A stretch of DNA of 64,000 nucleotides from assembly GCA_019054805.1 (NCBI GenBank), contig JAHQIY010000006.1:5332001-5396000 (forward strand), written 5' to 3'. The notes below the pieces were generated by a model, which had not been told where the DNA came from, searched no databases, and saw only the letters and a list, made by a program, of their open reading frames with translations. Below, piece by piece: positions 22,501-35,595 of this stretch (the first letter of the stretch is position 1; each line of letters opens with the position of its first letter). This DNA is from Brachionus manjavacas (lineage: Eukaryota; Rotifera; Eurotatoria; Ploima; Brachionidae). The position numbers were made by a program, and so were the translations under genes.

Positions 22501-23064
22501 TCGGCACAAAGTCACTGCATGAAATTTTGTCCGATAGGGAATCGGTCGCCATGTTAATTCAAGTAAAAGCCGCAACACTTAAATAACATTCTATTTTAAT
22601 TTTATTAATTTCAGAGTAGCTTGGACGAAACTACTGAACCATGGTAAGCAATTTTGATTAGATTCATATTTAGCTACAAAAATTAAAAAATTTCTTAAAG
22701 GGTAGAATTGATTAAATGAGTAAATTGTGAATTAATTTCTGAGTTTCAGGGAGTTAAAGTGGAAAGAGTTGAGGTAAAAGATGTAAGACTACCGGTGCAA
22801 TTGCAGCGGGCCATGGCTGCTGAAGCTGAGGCGGCAAGAGAAGCGCGTGCCAAAGTTATTGCCGCCGAAGGTGAACAAAAAGCTTCCAAATCTTTGAAAG
22901 AGGCGGCTGATATTATTAGTGAATCTTCATTGGCGATTCAGCTCCGTTACCTTCAGACCTTGACTCAAATAGCATCCGAAAAGAACTCGACTATAGTTTT
23001 TCCCATCCCTCTCGAAATCGTTTCTTCTATAGTCACAAAATCTTTAGCTCAAAAAAAAAGCTAG
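19529..23064 (+). CDS. Stomatin-family gene S1 with long N-terminal extension (nine exons)
   Basis: Exons: 19529-20519, 21614-21714, 21766-21785, 21998-22063, 22189-22232, 22283-22308, 22359-22562, 22615-22643 and 22750-23064. Exon 1 encodes about 330 hydrophilic residues: T/S-rich start, acidic patch ([14 protein letters not shown]), Lys/Glu-rich coil, then Q/H-rich run. The rest is a stomatin: membrane hairpin ([14 protein letters not shown]), [28 protein letters not shown] core ([36 protein letters not shown]) and C-terminal helix ending [11 protein letters not shown]. Stomatins are oligomeric inner-leaflet scaffolds that bind cholesterol and regulate channels. All junctions join in frame except the last. 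There, canonical GT-AG splicing after 22643 gives a frame one G short, so the reading would break just before GVKVERVE; see findings. S3 is its closest relative. Confidence 0.8.
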
Positions 23065-24060
23065 TTTAGGCAGTTAATTTTTGATATTTTGTTAAAAATT
23101 TTCTATCTTGTCATGTATATAAAGTTTATCAAACATAAATATTTCAACTTATTTTTTTATGAATTTTGGAATTTTTTTTAAAAAGCACGGAATCAATTTT
23201 ATCTTGATGAAAAAATTCATATCGGCCTAAATAAACAGATAAATTTCATGCCAGAGTTTCGATTCTCATGATTAATTAGAATTTGTCATTAAAGAAAATA
23301 GGAAAAAAAAGACTAACAAAACTCATACAATTAATATCCGTTAACAAAGTTATTAATTAATAAAAAATAGCATTAAAAGACTTTAGAAAAAACAAAAGTT
23401 AAATTTTTCATCGTCCTGTTTAATTTCCTTAGTCTGAGCTACCTAAATAGATATCAATTTATCTCTAAAACAAAACAGGATATCATAACTAAAACTAGCA
23501 GAAACTTGTTTAAGCTATGTTTATACAACAATTTCATGGCAGTATAAAACAGTTTAGATCAGCGAAAAGTTAATTAATTTAACAAAATACAACTTTTAAT
23601 TAATAAAAAAAAATAATATAGCTTTTTTTTCTAGTTTGTGTTTTAAATTACATAATTAGAAATTAATAAAACAAAATCTAAATATGAGAAATCGATTTTC
23701 AAGAATTGTTTTCTAACATTTAGCTTGTGGCATATTCGGATTTAGATAATTGAACAAGACTGAATTTTAATAGCAAAAAATCATGAGGTATAATCGAAAT
23801 TTAAATTTGGTCTCTACTTTATAAAGTTTTGATTATGGGGTTTAATATATTTTGCCTCAAATAATAAAATTTAAACTAAAAATTCTCTTAATAATTAATA
23901 CCGCTCATAGTAAAGCGGTATAGAATTAAAATTGCTCCGGATTAATTTAAAAATTAGCAGAATGATCAAAAATATTGTGCCGGATCCGTATGCAAAAAGC
24001 AAAAGTAGAAGATTAACTATTTAAAAATTTTATTATAAATCTACTAACAAAATAAAAAAG
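23065..24060. other. Intergenic stretch S1-S2
   Basis: This is AT-rich and probably contains the 3' UTR of S1 and the 5' region of S2. A small stem-loop (TACCGCTC...GAGCGGTA-like, about 23900-23925) is visible. No gene is supported. Confidence 0.5.
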
Positions 24061-24069
24061 ATAAACAAG

Positions 24070-25359
24070 TTGCATTCAATGACGTGCCTAATACAGACGC
24101 AAAATATTCAGCTGAAGAAGGATTTGGATTTTGTGGCCACGTGCTAATAGCTCTGTCATATTTTATGCTGTTTATTGGTCTACCATTCACATTATGTTGC
24201 TGTATGAAAGTTGTCCAAGAATATCAAAGAGCTGTAAGATCTACTTTTTTTCTTTTGAAATTGTATAAAATTATTTTTTAAGGTTATTTTCAGGCTGGGT
24301 AGAATATTAACTGGTGGAGCCAAGGGTCCAGGATTATTTTTTATTCTGCCATGTATTAATAAAAAATTTTAATCGCTTACATTTTTTAACTTTTTATTTA
24401 GGTATTGATAATTTAGTCACAGTTGATTTGAGGTAAATTTTTATTTTAAATGAAAAAAAAGAAATTAAAATTCATATTCTTAGAACTATTACATTCGATG
24501 TGCCGCCTCAGGAAATTCTAACAAAAGATTCGGTTACAGTCACAGTTGATGCTGTTGTGTACTTCAGGATTTTTGACCCTGTTGCTTCGGTAATTAATGT
24601 CGAAAACGCGCAGTATTCAACTCGTTTGCTAGCGGCAACGACCTTACGCAATATTTTAGGAACTAAAACATTACAAGAAGTGTTGCAAGATCGTGAATCT
24701 TTAGCCCATCATATGCAGGTAATTTTTTAAATCCATCTCTAAAATTTTTAAATTTTTATTTTATTTTTTTTCTAAAAGGAAATTCTGGATGATGCTACAG
24801 GTACATTTAACTCTTAAAATAGGAAATAATTTTTTTGATATTTTTCTAAAGATGTTTGGTGAGTATATTAAAAATTTCGAAATTTAAAATAAATTAAATG
24901 AGTTTGTAATTAATTTTTTTAATCAATTAAAAGGGTAAATTAAAAAAAACTCAAAAAAATGGAAATTAATGTAATTTTTTTAAGGGTGTTATGGTTGAAA
25001 GAGTAGAAGTGTAAATTAGATTTAAAGACAATCGTATTAAAATTTTAATTTTTTTTTATTTTAGGAAAGATGTTAGACTTCCTGTTCAGTTGCAGCGTGC
25101 GATGGCAACCGAGGCCGAGGCTACCAGAGAAGCCAGAGCAAAGGTCGTAGCTGCTCAAGGAGAACAAAACGCTTCAGTTGCATTAAAAGAAGCCGCAGAT
25201 ACTATAAACAAATCGCCAATTGCTCTACAATTGCGTTACTTACAAACTTTAACTCACATTGCCGGCGAAAAAAATTCTACAATCGTTTTTCCTATACCTA
25301 TTGAATTTTTGAAGCTCATAGGCCAAGAAAAAACAGCCAAACACGCAACTCAAAGTTAA
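24070..25359 (+). CDS. Stomatin-family gene S2 (first exon not found)
   Basis: Exons: about 24070-24233, 24283-24352, 24402-24432, 24484-24718, 24779-24800, 24852-24858 (7 bases), 24985-25010 and 25065-25359. The hairpin exon encodes [20 protein letters not shown] with a three-Cys cluster suited to palmitoylation. [28 protein letters not shown], the PHB core ([16 protein letters not shown]) and the C-terminal helix ending [11 protein letters not shown] follow. The hairpin exon opens in phase 1 as in its paralogues, which have a tiny ATG exon upstream, but no ATG exon with a matching donor was found before 24070, so the start is unknown. As in S1, the junction before GVMVERVEV is one base short under GT-AG splicing (26 bases where S6 and S8 have 27). 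A stomatin-like membrane scaffold is expected. Confidence 0.75.
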
Positions 25360-28300
25360 TTCGAATGCCTCAATTTTTGTCTAAATTATCTGAGATTTTT
25401 TTATTCCTAGATAATGAGGCTTGTGTTTATACTTTTATTTTTTTACTATAAATAAAACATATCTTGTAATAAATAAATTAAATATTTTGTTTCATTTTCT
25501 TGTAATTTACAATCTAACCACTAGTCATGGTGATTTAATTTTTAACAAAATTTATTGAAAAAACAGAGTGATTTGCATTAAGCCTGTACAGTATGCTGAA
25601 TTCACTTTAGCAATGGAAGATACATAGAATTGATAAAATATATTTGCATCTTGTTTACACACGAATTTTGTTATTTTAAATAGCACTTTGTTTCACAAAA
25701 TTTAAAATTTAAATTTTATTTTATTTAGCTCGATAGATTAACAAACAATATTTTGTACTGTTTACTAGCATTATCTCAAGACGAAATTATAAAATTATTA
25801 TTTTTTTAAATAAAAGAATTAGAATTTATTTTAAATTATAATGGATTGCTTAATTTGCTTTGAGTATGTATTAATTGTAATTTCCAGTTGTTTTCCTTCT
25901 TTTTGTAAATTTTGTTATTTCTTTCCGAAAATTCATGGGCTTTTCACTTTGGCGAATTGTTAACAATCTAAAATCTTGTATAAACAAAAATCGATTTGAT
26001 ATTAAGTAAACTCGTTCTTCCATTCTCCATTTTTCTATTGCTAATCCGCAGAAACAAATCGATTTATTTAAAATAAAATTTTTCCGACTAATATTTGACA
26101 AAAATAAACTGATTTTTCAAAAGTCATCAAGATTATATAACTAAATTTTGATAAGCAAGATATTAATTGAAGAAATAGCTTTTCCATTTTGTTTATTAAT
26201 AAAAAAAATTAAATATTTTAAAATCAAATTTTTTTATCTAGGTTTTAAGAGTTTATTTTGTTCGAGGCTGTTCATGCAGAAAAATTAAATAAAAATGGAG
26301 CTTCAATTTTTTTATTCTCTTTTGTGAGCATATTAATCATCTAATTCTAGAAAAAAACAGTTAATTTTTAAAATATTTTTTGATTCCAAAATGAATTCTC
26401 TAATGAAAAGGAATTTCATATGTCAAATTAATAATACAAAATAGACTTCGAAAATTAATTCCGAATTAAACCCGATGTAAGCATAGGTTCAATAACTCTA
26501 GTTGCGTTTGGCATAAATTAGATTTTGGTTAAGTAATCTTATTTAGAGATTAATTTTTGTCATTCAAGCATATGACAATTCTTTTTTTTTTGATCTGCTC
26601 TTTTCGTGTTACAAAATTATTCAATTCGACGAAAAGACTTTTTATTTAATTTTATTAATCTTTTTGTTGTCTTAAATTTTTGATCAATCTAAAAATCAAG
26701 AGAATTTTAAATGTATTTTCATTAAAACTTCATTAATAAAGTGAATAGATGACTTTAGTTTTTGTCTAAATTCAATTAGATTCAGATTTGATGAGTAGAT
26801 TATGTAAACTCTGTGTCAAATGCAGTCAAGAAGATTGTTAGGATTTTCAAGCAAGGAGAAACAAGACTTTTTTAAAATTAATTTTTGATAGAAATTTCAC
26901 AATTATTTTAAAATTTTATTTCATCATTTCCTTTGATTCTGCACGATTAAAATTCTAAAGTAAAAATGGCTTATCATTGAATTTTTTAATTTTTTTTTCA
27001 CTTTCGAAATTAAAGATTAATAAATCATATTAAGAATGAGTCATCTACTTTTATTTTGTATGTTAAACTAAAGCAAATTTTTTACCTCTTTAATTAAAAT
27101 ATTAATAAAAAAATCAATAAAATTTTATGATATTTTATTTTACTATCTAAAAGTCTGACACAACTTTGGCGCCAAAGAGCCTGACAAAATCATATGTGTC
27201 AAAATTTAAATGCTTAAGGTTTGCTTTTTAAATTTCGGTATCTATAATAAATTATTTTTGATTAAAACTAGATAGCACATTTGGATTTCTTTAGCAAATA
27301 GGATGAGAAAAATTCACTGATCGAATTTAATCGATTTTTGCCAGAGAATAAACAATCTTTTAAGCGATAAAATATATGTTTCTTAACTCAACAAAATAGA
27401 ACATATTGAATGCGAGTATAAATTTAATTAAATAGCAACATTTTAATCGTTGATTACCTAAGGTTCCTAGTAAATACACTAGATATTAGGAAAACATAAT
27501 TCATAAAGAATACCATTTTTGCAATCGAATATTTTAATTATTAAAAAGCAAATTTAAATAAAAAAAACGGAACCTTAATAAAAAAATAGGGTTATTGAAG
27601 CCTGGTATAGTTTTTCAAAAAATTATCTTTTATTTTCATCATTATTAGTGAATATAAAAAAATGAGCATAGTCTTAAATTAACAATGATTGTGGTTTGTT
27701 TTAGTGGAATAGCTTGAGCAGCTCATCGTATCTACAAAAACACTTTAGGTCCAGTCCAGGAAACAAAAGAGCTCTGAAAGATAAAAAATTATTCAAATTA
27801 TACGGAAATTCGAACTATTATCAAGTTAAATCTCTAATGAATATCTTATTAACTCAAGTATCCTATTTTAATCACAGATAGGATTAAAAATCTTCATCTT
27901 CATCTCGAGATTGAAATTGAATTAAACTTTATCAATAAACACTTAAAGATAAAGAAATTAACAAGTAATTTTTCTGAATATTGTTCTAGAAATGAATGGA
28001 AACTTGATGAAACAAAAATGGGCTTCATTTTTATATTTTTATTGTAGAATTAATAGGATTTTACGCCACACTTAGTTAAGGACTACTGTTGTCCCGGAAC
28101 ATAATAAAAAAGAGTCTGATGAAAAAATTTTAATCCAAAATAATTTAGGAAGCAATCAATAAATTTTTAAAAATTCTAAAAGACAAATCTTAAGTGCTTG
28201 CATTAATGCAGATCAATTTCAAATTCGATGCGATCAATATGAATAATTACAAACAGCTTTTAAAAAAATTAGGCACAATTAACTAATTGTAAATTTTCCA

Positions 28301-29159
28301 CTAGGTTTTTTTGGACATTGACTCTGGGACAAGTTCACTACAACAAATAAAACCCAAATGCCAAAAATATTAAAAACAATAAATCAAAACTATCGATTTT
28401 AGTAAACCGATATTTAAAATATAAAATTACCCGGAAATGCTTTATTTAGACCGGTTAGTCATCAGCATATTTGAAAAAAAAATTTCTTATTAAAAACAAA
28501 CAAAAGGTAATTTAAAAAGGATCTTGGTCGATTTTTTTAATAATTTTAGGAGCATTTAACTACAAAAAGCTTACAGCTTAATAGCTATTTTGAGACATAT
28601 TAATTAGAGTTTTGTGTGTTTGGGGCCTTTTGTTCGATTTGTAGTTTCTCAAAAATAATTGACTCTCATTAAAAGTTACTCAAATAAAACCAGTTTATTT
28701 AGACTAATTTATTAGAACTCGATCGTGAAAAAACACCTTAGAGAAAAAAATTTGGCTAATTTTGTTAAAGTTGGTTTAAAAAAATTAAATATTAACTTTA
28801 GTTTTTAATTTAAAAGGAAGCAAAATAAAATCGAACAAAATTCACGTATTTAGTAAAGTTAATAAAAAAAAATATTAAAAAAGATGAAGCAGTGATTTTG
28901 ATTATTTAAAGTAATTGAGCATAAAATAAAGCAAAATTTGCTATTTGTGACAAGAATTAAAATTCCACTAAATTCCGCCATAACTTTTTAATTTCAATAA
29001 AATATCCAATATTGTATTTTTTGTGATTTTTATTTTTTTCCTTTCAATTTTTAATGATATCAAATTTTAAGATTTTTTTTATCTGAAATTAGTTATTCAT
29101 TTAAAAACACTATTTCCAGATATAAAATTTCAATTAGAATTAGAATTTACGATTAGACT
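25360..29159. other. Gene-free AT-rich stretch between S2 and S3
   Basis: An AATAAA for S2 lies near 25449. Nothing else is supported in this 3.8 kb; the few open frames lack family motifs. Confidence 0.55.
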
Positions 29160-31274
29160 ATGAGCGATTACAACCCGGATAGAAGACGCGATCCAACAGA
29201 TATCGAGGCTATTACTTCCAGTCGGTTTTTGCAAAACTCGAACCAAGAAAGTGATGAAAATGAAGATGAGGAAGAGATCGACCCGATGCCTCCAAATACA
29301 ACCAAGAAGATAAAGACTACATCTATTTTGAAAAATTCTTCCACTCGGCCTCCAAAGCCTCGTGCAAGTTCACATATTAGCCGCTTGCATTCATATCAGA
29401 ATAATGAAAATTACGATAATGAAGATTTTGAAGAAGATGATGGTAATGATACCCTAGAAGACAGTCAAAATGAGATTGATGATGAAAACGAAAAATTTTC
29501 CTTGGCCCACCACCAATCTTATAACAGAAATGGGCATCAACAAAAAACAGTGAAAATAATGGCTAGATCGGAAAAATCAAGCACTGGAAATGGACAAAGA
29601 GGAATTCATTCATCTAGCTCAGTGCCTCAACAGCATCCAGCGTTTAAAAACTCGAAATATTCAACTTCTGGATCTGGCTACGAAATGAGTTGATAGAATA
29701 AATCTTTATATTTAAATTTTTTTTTATTTTTTAATTTAGATGTTAATGACAAAGTTGACATTTGGGGTCAAATATTAATTATCATGTCGTATCTGTTTCT
29801 TATATTCACATTTCCTTTTTCGCTTTGTGCATGTGTTAAAGTGGCTCAGGAATACGAACGAGCGGTCATTTTTCGCTTGGGTCGTATACTACCTGGTGGA
29901 GCAAAAGGACCTGGTATTTTTTTTGTGTAAGTATTTTTTTTTATTGTAGATAGAATTTTTTAGTAATTTATAAAAATTAGACTACCTTGTATTGATACCT
30001 ATACCAAAGTTGATCTGCGTACAGGTAAACTTAAAGAAATTAAATTTTTTTTTATTTGAAAAATGCATTTTTTTAGTTACATTCGATGTGCCTCCACAAG
30101 AAGTAAGTTTTTTCCAATCTTTGGTGTTAAACAATTTTAGACTCTTCAATAAATTTCACTAATAAATTGAAAATAAAAATTATTAACTTGAGATAAAAAA
30201 GAACTTAAAAACATAACAAAAAGAGTGAAATTAGCTTTACTTTGTTTAAAAAAATTCAGATTATAACTTCTGATTAATTGTTGTATTTTGAGTAGAAAAT
30301 TTAATTTTTAATTATTTTGTCTATTTTGTTTAATATAATATATAATTCATTTTCAGTTTCAAAATTATTAAATTGAAAATTTTTTTTCCTATTTATAAAA
30401 ATAAAAATAGCCTTAAATTAAAAAATTAATTTTTTTTAAATTTTTTGTTCGATAAAAAATATCTATTTATTTTTCATTCTATTTTTTAATTAGAGTATGA
30501 TTTAATTTTCGCTCGAAAAAATTAAAAAAATCCGTGATTGATATTATTTTTTTATTTTTATTGTCTACTAATCTTAAGATTTATTAAAATTTATCAAAAT
30601 ATAAATTTATTTTAAAGATTCTGACTAAAGATTCGGTAACTGTTTCTGTCGATGCTGTTGTGTATTTTCGAATTTTAAATGCAGTCATATCAGTCATAAA
30701 TGTAGAAGACGCAGCTAAATCTACAAAGCTTCTTGCTGCATCTACACTCCGAAACATACTGGGTACAAAATCTTTACATGAAATATTATCTGATAGAGAA
30801 TCAGTAGCAATTCTTATTCAAGTAATTTTTACACTTGCTTTAAAAATTTTAAATTCATTTAGTTATTTTACAGAACAATTTGGATGATGCGACCGGACCT
30901 TGGGTAAGAAAAAGAAAAAAGATTATTTTATAACAATTTTCGTAAAGGGAGTTAAAGTGGAGAGAGTGGAAGTTAAAGATGTAAGACTTCCAGTTCAATT
31001 GCAAAGAGCCATGGCTACTGAAGCTGAAGCGGCAAGAGAAGCTCGAGCAAAAGTCATAGCTGCCGAAGGTGAACAAAAAGCTTCCAGGGCTCTAAAAGAA
31101 GCTGCCATAATTATCAGCGAGTCTCCAATAGCTATCCAACTTCGCTATCTACAAACTCTAACTCAAATTGCTTCGGAGAAAAATTCTACTATAGTTTTTC
31201 CTATACCTCTAGAAATGTTCTCGTTTCTAGCTAACAAAACCGCTTCGTTATTCAATCAAAATCAAAATAGCTAA
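29160..31274 (+). CDS. Stomatin-family gene S3 with acidic N-terminal extension (seven exons)
   Basis: Exons: 29160-29688, 29740-29926, 29981-30024, 30077-30102, 30618-30821, 30874-30903 and 30948-31274, all GT-AG and in frame, giving 448 residues. Residues 1-176 form a hydrophilic, acidic and Ser-rich cytosolic tail ([28 protein letters not shown]). Next are the hairpin ([13 protein letters not shown]), [29 protein letters not shown], the PHB core ([20 protein letters not shown]) and the helix ending [11 protein letters not shown]. It shares with S1 the long first exon, the QE|ILTKDS intron and the [10 protein letters not shown] signature, so the two are sister duplicates. Unlike S1, the W|G intron is phase 0 (TGG|GTAAGA) and in frame. 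AATAAA lies near 31349. Expected role: membrane scaffold or channel regulator. Confidence 0.88.
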
Positions 31275-31510
31275 AGGTCATTTTCATTTTTTTGTTCGGC
31301 GGTAAAAACATGTAAATAATTAAGCGATAAATATTAAATTTTTTCTATCTGAAATAAAGTTTTATTATAATATGTATTAAATTTTATTTAATTAAAAAAC
31401 TATTTTAGCTAATAAATAAGTTAAATTAGAAAAAAAAATATAATGAATTTTCGAATAAATTTTCATTCACATTTATTTAAAACATTATAAATCAATTTTT
31501 TTAAAAAAAT

Positions 31511-33177
31511 TTAACTTTTGCTAAAAGATTTTAACATTTCAATAGGAATTGGGAAAATGATGGTTGAATTCTTTTCTGCTGAAATGTTTGTCAAAGTCTG
31601 CAAGTATCTGAGCTGAAGAGCAACCGGACTTTGGTGAATGATATCGGCAGCTTGTTTTAAGGCTACAGAAGCCTTCTGCTCTCCTTCAGCTGCAATTACC
31701 TTAGCTCTGGCTTCACGTGTAGACTCGGCTTCAGTTGCCATAGCACGTTGCATATTCGCAGGAAGTCTTACATCTTTTCTTTAATTGAAAAATAAGAATT
31801 AAACAGAGACGAAAAAATTTAAATTAAAAAAATCACAATTCAACTCGTTCAACTTTTATTCCCCAAGAATCAGTGGTGTTATCAAGTGTTTCCTACGATA
31901 AAGTTAATAATTACAAATTTAACGAGTTTCTAATTTGGAGTTTACCTGCATTGTTTGTGAAATTATTTCTTTATCTTGTAAAATTTCTTGCAATGTCCTG
32001 GTTCCAAGGATATTCCTCAATGTAGTGGCTGCCAACAATCTTGTAGAAAATTGTGCGTTTTCAACATTGATTACAGAGATCACTGGGTCAAATATTTTAA
32101 AATAACAAACGGCATCGACTGTTACAGTTACAGAATCTTTTGTCAAAATCTCTTGTGGCGGAACATCAAATGTAATTGTTCTAAATAGAAAATTTAAATA
32201 TTTTAAAATTAAATTGATCTTTTCAACCTTAAATCAGTTGAAACAATTTGATCAATGCATGGCAAAATGAAAAAAAGACCAGGGCCTTTAGCTCCTCCAG
32301 GTAAAATCCTACCCAATCTCAAAATAACTGCTCTTTCGTATTCTTTTACAATCTTTAAAACAGATAATTAAAAAAATATCATTATTTTTTAAATTTCTAT
32401 TACTTTTACGCAAAAAAATAAGCTTAAAGGAAAAGTGAGAACAAAAATAATGTAGGAAAAGCCAATCAGTACATAGGCACACAATCCAAAACCTTCTTCT
32501 GGCTGATTTTTAGTATCTCCGGACTCCACTAAAAAATTCAAAAAAAAGATTTTATCAAGTTTTATAAGACAATTATCTCAATTTTTTTTGGGAAATTGAT
32601 CAATAATTTATATTTGAAATTAATTAAAATATTTTACTTAGCTAAATGTTGATTTCCAAGTTTGAAAATTTCCTAGTTTGAAAAAAATCTTTATTCAAGA
32701 GAATGAAAATTTGTCAGGTGTATTTAAATGCGAATTAACCGATAAATTTTAATATTGAACATTTTATAATGTTTATTTCCTCTTAAATAAAACCAGTTTG
32801 ACAACAGTGTTTTTTTTTATTTTTAAAAATGTTGCTTTTAATAATAATGTAAAAAAGTTTAAAAAATCGATTAGAATTTTAAAATAATAAAATATCTTAG
32901 ATCGATTTTTTTTAAAATAAATTTAAGTACATTAGCTAATTATTAAACTGAAATTTTTGGGAGAGTTTGTTTTTGGTGTTAATTTTTACCGAAAATATCA
33001 GGTTTTGATTTAAATTTAATAATAGAAAGGAAAAAAAAGAATAAAGAATTAATACATAATCAATGCCATGGTAATCAAACTTAGTCATATTTTTAAAATG
33101 AACGATTAATGAGATAATTTTTTTAAGAAGTAATTTTACGTCATAAGTTAAGTTTTAGCATTACCGTCACTACGCAT
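31511..33177 (-). CDS. Stomatin-family gene S4 (six exons)
   Basis: Exons on the minus strand: 33165-33177 (ATG, four codons), 32404-32528, 32228-32352, 31946-32180, 31837-31892 and 31511-31778; all phases agree, giving 273 residues. The first exon (MRSD) is inferred from an ATG with a phase-1 donor. Next come [15 protein letters not shown], the hairpin ([13 protein letters not shown]), [36 protein letters not shown], the PHB core ([35 protein letters not shown]), [12 protein letters not shown], and the C-terminal helix ending [13 protein letters not shown]. There is no intron at the W|G position. It is convergent with S3, whose stop is 236 bp away. Ancestral-type short stomatin, expected at the plasma membrane as an oligomer. 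Confidence 0.85.
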
Positions 33178-34595
33178 AACTCTAGGTAACTTTTGTAAAC
33201 TAATGCATCCGACTATTAATAATTAAAATAAAAATAACTGCAGTAGAAAGCAATAAATTTTAATTTGAGCATTTCAACTTTAAAAATTGATTTTAAAAAG
33301 AGAAAATGACGTAAAATGAATTTAGAAAATTCATGATTTGAAAAATAAATATTTTTTAAGATTGTTTTAAATAAGTTCAAAGCGTATTTTATACTTAATT
33401 ATAAAATTTTGAGTAATTCATAAAATTGAACACAAAATTTTTTGAAAATTACTAGTGATTAGAAATTGAATTTTATGATCAAAATAAATCTTTCATACTA
33501 AATTTTAAATTTATCAGATAACAAATTTTTAATTTTTTGATAATAATTTCTTTAACTTGGTTAAGTCATGATTTTCATATTTTTAGAAGATCAAACCATT
33601 TTGGTTTATTGAAGATCAAAACTTGATTTTAAAATGAATAATTATCACCAAGGAAATGGAAAATAGAAATTAAGTACCGAATATGCATGCTTTTTAAAAA
33701 ATTTCGAAATTTTTACGAAAAAAAATGAAAAAATCAGCTTTCTTCAAGCTTCAGTCGACAAGAAATTAAAGATGGAATTTTTTAATTAAAATTTTATGAC
33801 TTAAAAAATATTTATATTGTAAACTTGATTATTAATAAAAATTTCTTAAGCTTCAAATAAAAAATATTAGATTCAATACAAAATTAGGAATTCTCATGTC
33901 TGGCAATTTTAATAGAACGGTCAAGTCGCATTTCCAACAAATAGATTTAAAAAGTAATTTTATGACTCTGTTAAAGCAAATTAAAAATTTATTGGATATT
34001 GTTTTAAGAAGTAGAAGAAAATTTTATTCTAATGAACTTAGGTTTAACTCATTGTTTTATAAAAGTTTAAAGCAGATCCAAAATGGATCCTAAAACTGAA
34101 CAAAAGTCTATAATTTTTTTTTCTTGTAATTTGGAATTTATTAGATAAATGTCAACTTTTTTTCATTTAAAAAATGTTTTTTTTCCTAAAATTTATTAGA
34201 TATCGGGACATTATTTTTGAAAAGAAAAATAAAAGTGAATGAAAAAAAATTCCAAATTTAAAAAATTGCTAAAACCATTTTTGGACCTTGAGTTGTTTGA
34301 AAGTCAAAGTCTTATGAGTAAAAACGGCTAATTTAGACTTCATCTATCTCAATTTTAGTTTCAATTAAAATGTCTTTTTAGAGACAAAGATTTTTGGCTT
34401 TAACTCGTTCAATTCGATGGAATAAGTATTGAATTCATAGATCAATTCAATCATTTATTTGTCACTAATCATCTTAAAATTTTAATTTGAAAACTCAATT
34501 AAATAAAAAACAAGATAATTAATAATTTTCAAAAGAATTTGAGATTTTTTGACATTTGATTGCTTTATTCAAAAATTTTACTTAAAAAACTCAAA
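33178..34595. other. Intergenic stretch S4-S5
   Basis: A 65-codon open frame at 33896-34093 has no motif and is not supported. I see nothing else. Confidence 0.5.
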
Positions 34596-35595
34596 TTAGT
34601 TGAGAAATTCAATTGGAATCGGAAAAATGATTGTTGAATTATTTTCTGATGCTATTTGAGACAAAGTTTGCAAATACCTAAGCTGAAAAGATATCGGATT
34701 TTCTATTAAAGAATCAGCCGCATTCTTCAGCATATACGATGCTTTTTTCTCTCCTAGAGCCGTAATTACCAAAGCTCTTGCTTCGCTTGTCGCTTCAGCC
34801 TCAGCTGCCATTGCTTTTTGTAGTTCAACCGGAAGTTTCATGTCTTTTCTTTTTATAAATTTTAAAATTTTAAAATAAAAAAAAATCAAAAACTACATTT
34901 CAATTCGTTCAACAACAGTACCCCATTCTTTGGTTCCCATATTTAATAAACCCTTCGTTAATGAATTTTAATTAAAGCTTAATTTGTTTAAATTTTATTT
35001 ACGTGTATATAACGTGTTAAGAACTCTTTTTCTTGTAAAATTTCTTGTAAAGTCCGAGACCCCAATATGTTTCTTAGGATAGATGCCGACAACATTTTTG
35101 TTCCATATTGAACATTATAAATTTTATTTAGTGCCAAATATGGATCAAAAATACGAAAAAAAACTACTGCATCAACAGTCACAGTAACCGAGTCTTTGGT
35201 TAAAATTTCCTGCGGATTTACATTAAACGAGATAGTTCGAGTGTCTACTTTTTCGTAACTATCCAAACATGGTAAAATAAAAAACAAGCCTGGTCCTTTT
35301 ACTTTTTTAAAACATTTTCCTAGTCTAAAAACCACAGCTCGTTCATACTCTCGAATCATCTTTAGAAAAGAAATTTTATTATAAAATTATATTTTTTTAA
35401 TTAATTTTTACTTACTCTCATACAATAGAGAAGGCTCAACGGAAATAAGGCCATAACTAGAAAAAAAGAAAAACAAACAAGAACATAAGTAAAAAATTTA
35501 GAATAAAAATTCATGCTTTTGGGACGATGATTTTCTTTAAATGACCGGTCAATATTTATACGAATGTGACGTTTAGGGTAGTTGAATTTTTTCAT
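34596..35595 (-). CDS. Divergent stomatin-family gene S5 (four exons)
   Basis: Exons: 35416-35595, 35003-35359, 34897-34952 and 34596-34848, giving 281 residues with all phases consistent. The N-terminus is basic (MKKFNYPKRHIRINIDR), followed by the hairpin (FFLVMALFPLSLLYCMR) and [15 protein letters not shown]. It is the most divergent member. The usual GR-x4-GGAKGPG reads GKCFKKVKGPG, PPQE reads NPQE, the STRLLA core reads GTKMLSASILRNILGSR, and the C-terminal helix has EARALVITALGEKKAS for [16 protein letters not shown]. It ends directly after FPIPIEFLN with no tail. All exons are open, so it is probably functional but relaxed or specialised. It has the fewest introns of the cluster. Confidence 0.85.

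Noticed and set aside
25871..26101. 76-codon minus-strand ORF after S2
   Set aside because: No family motif, no context and composition like noise.
33896..34093. 65-codon ORF between S4 and S5
   Set aside because: No motif, no splice partner, and composition like other chance A/T frames.
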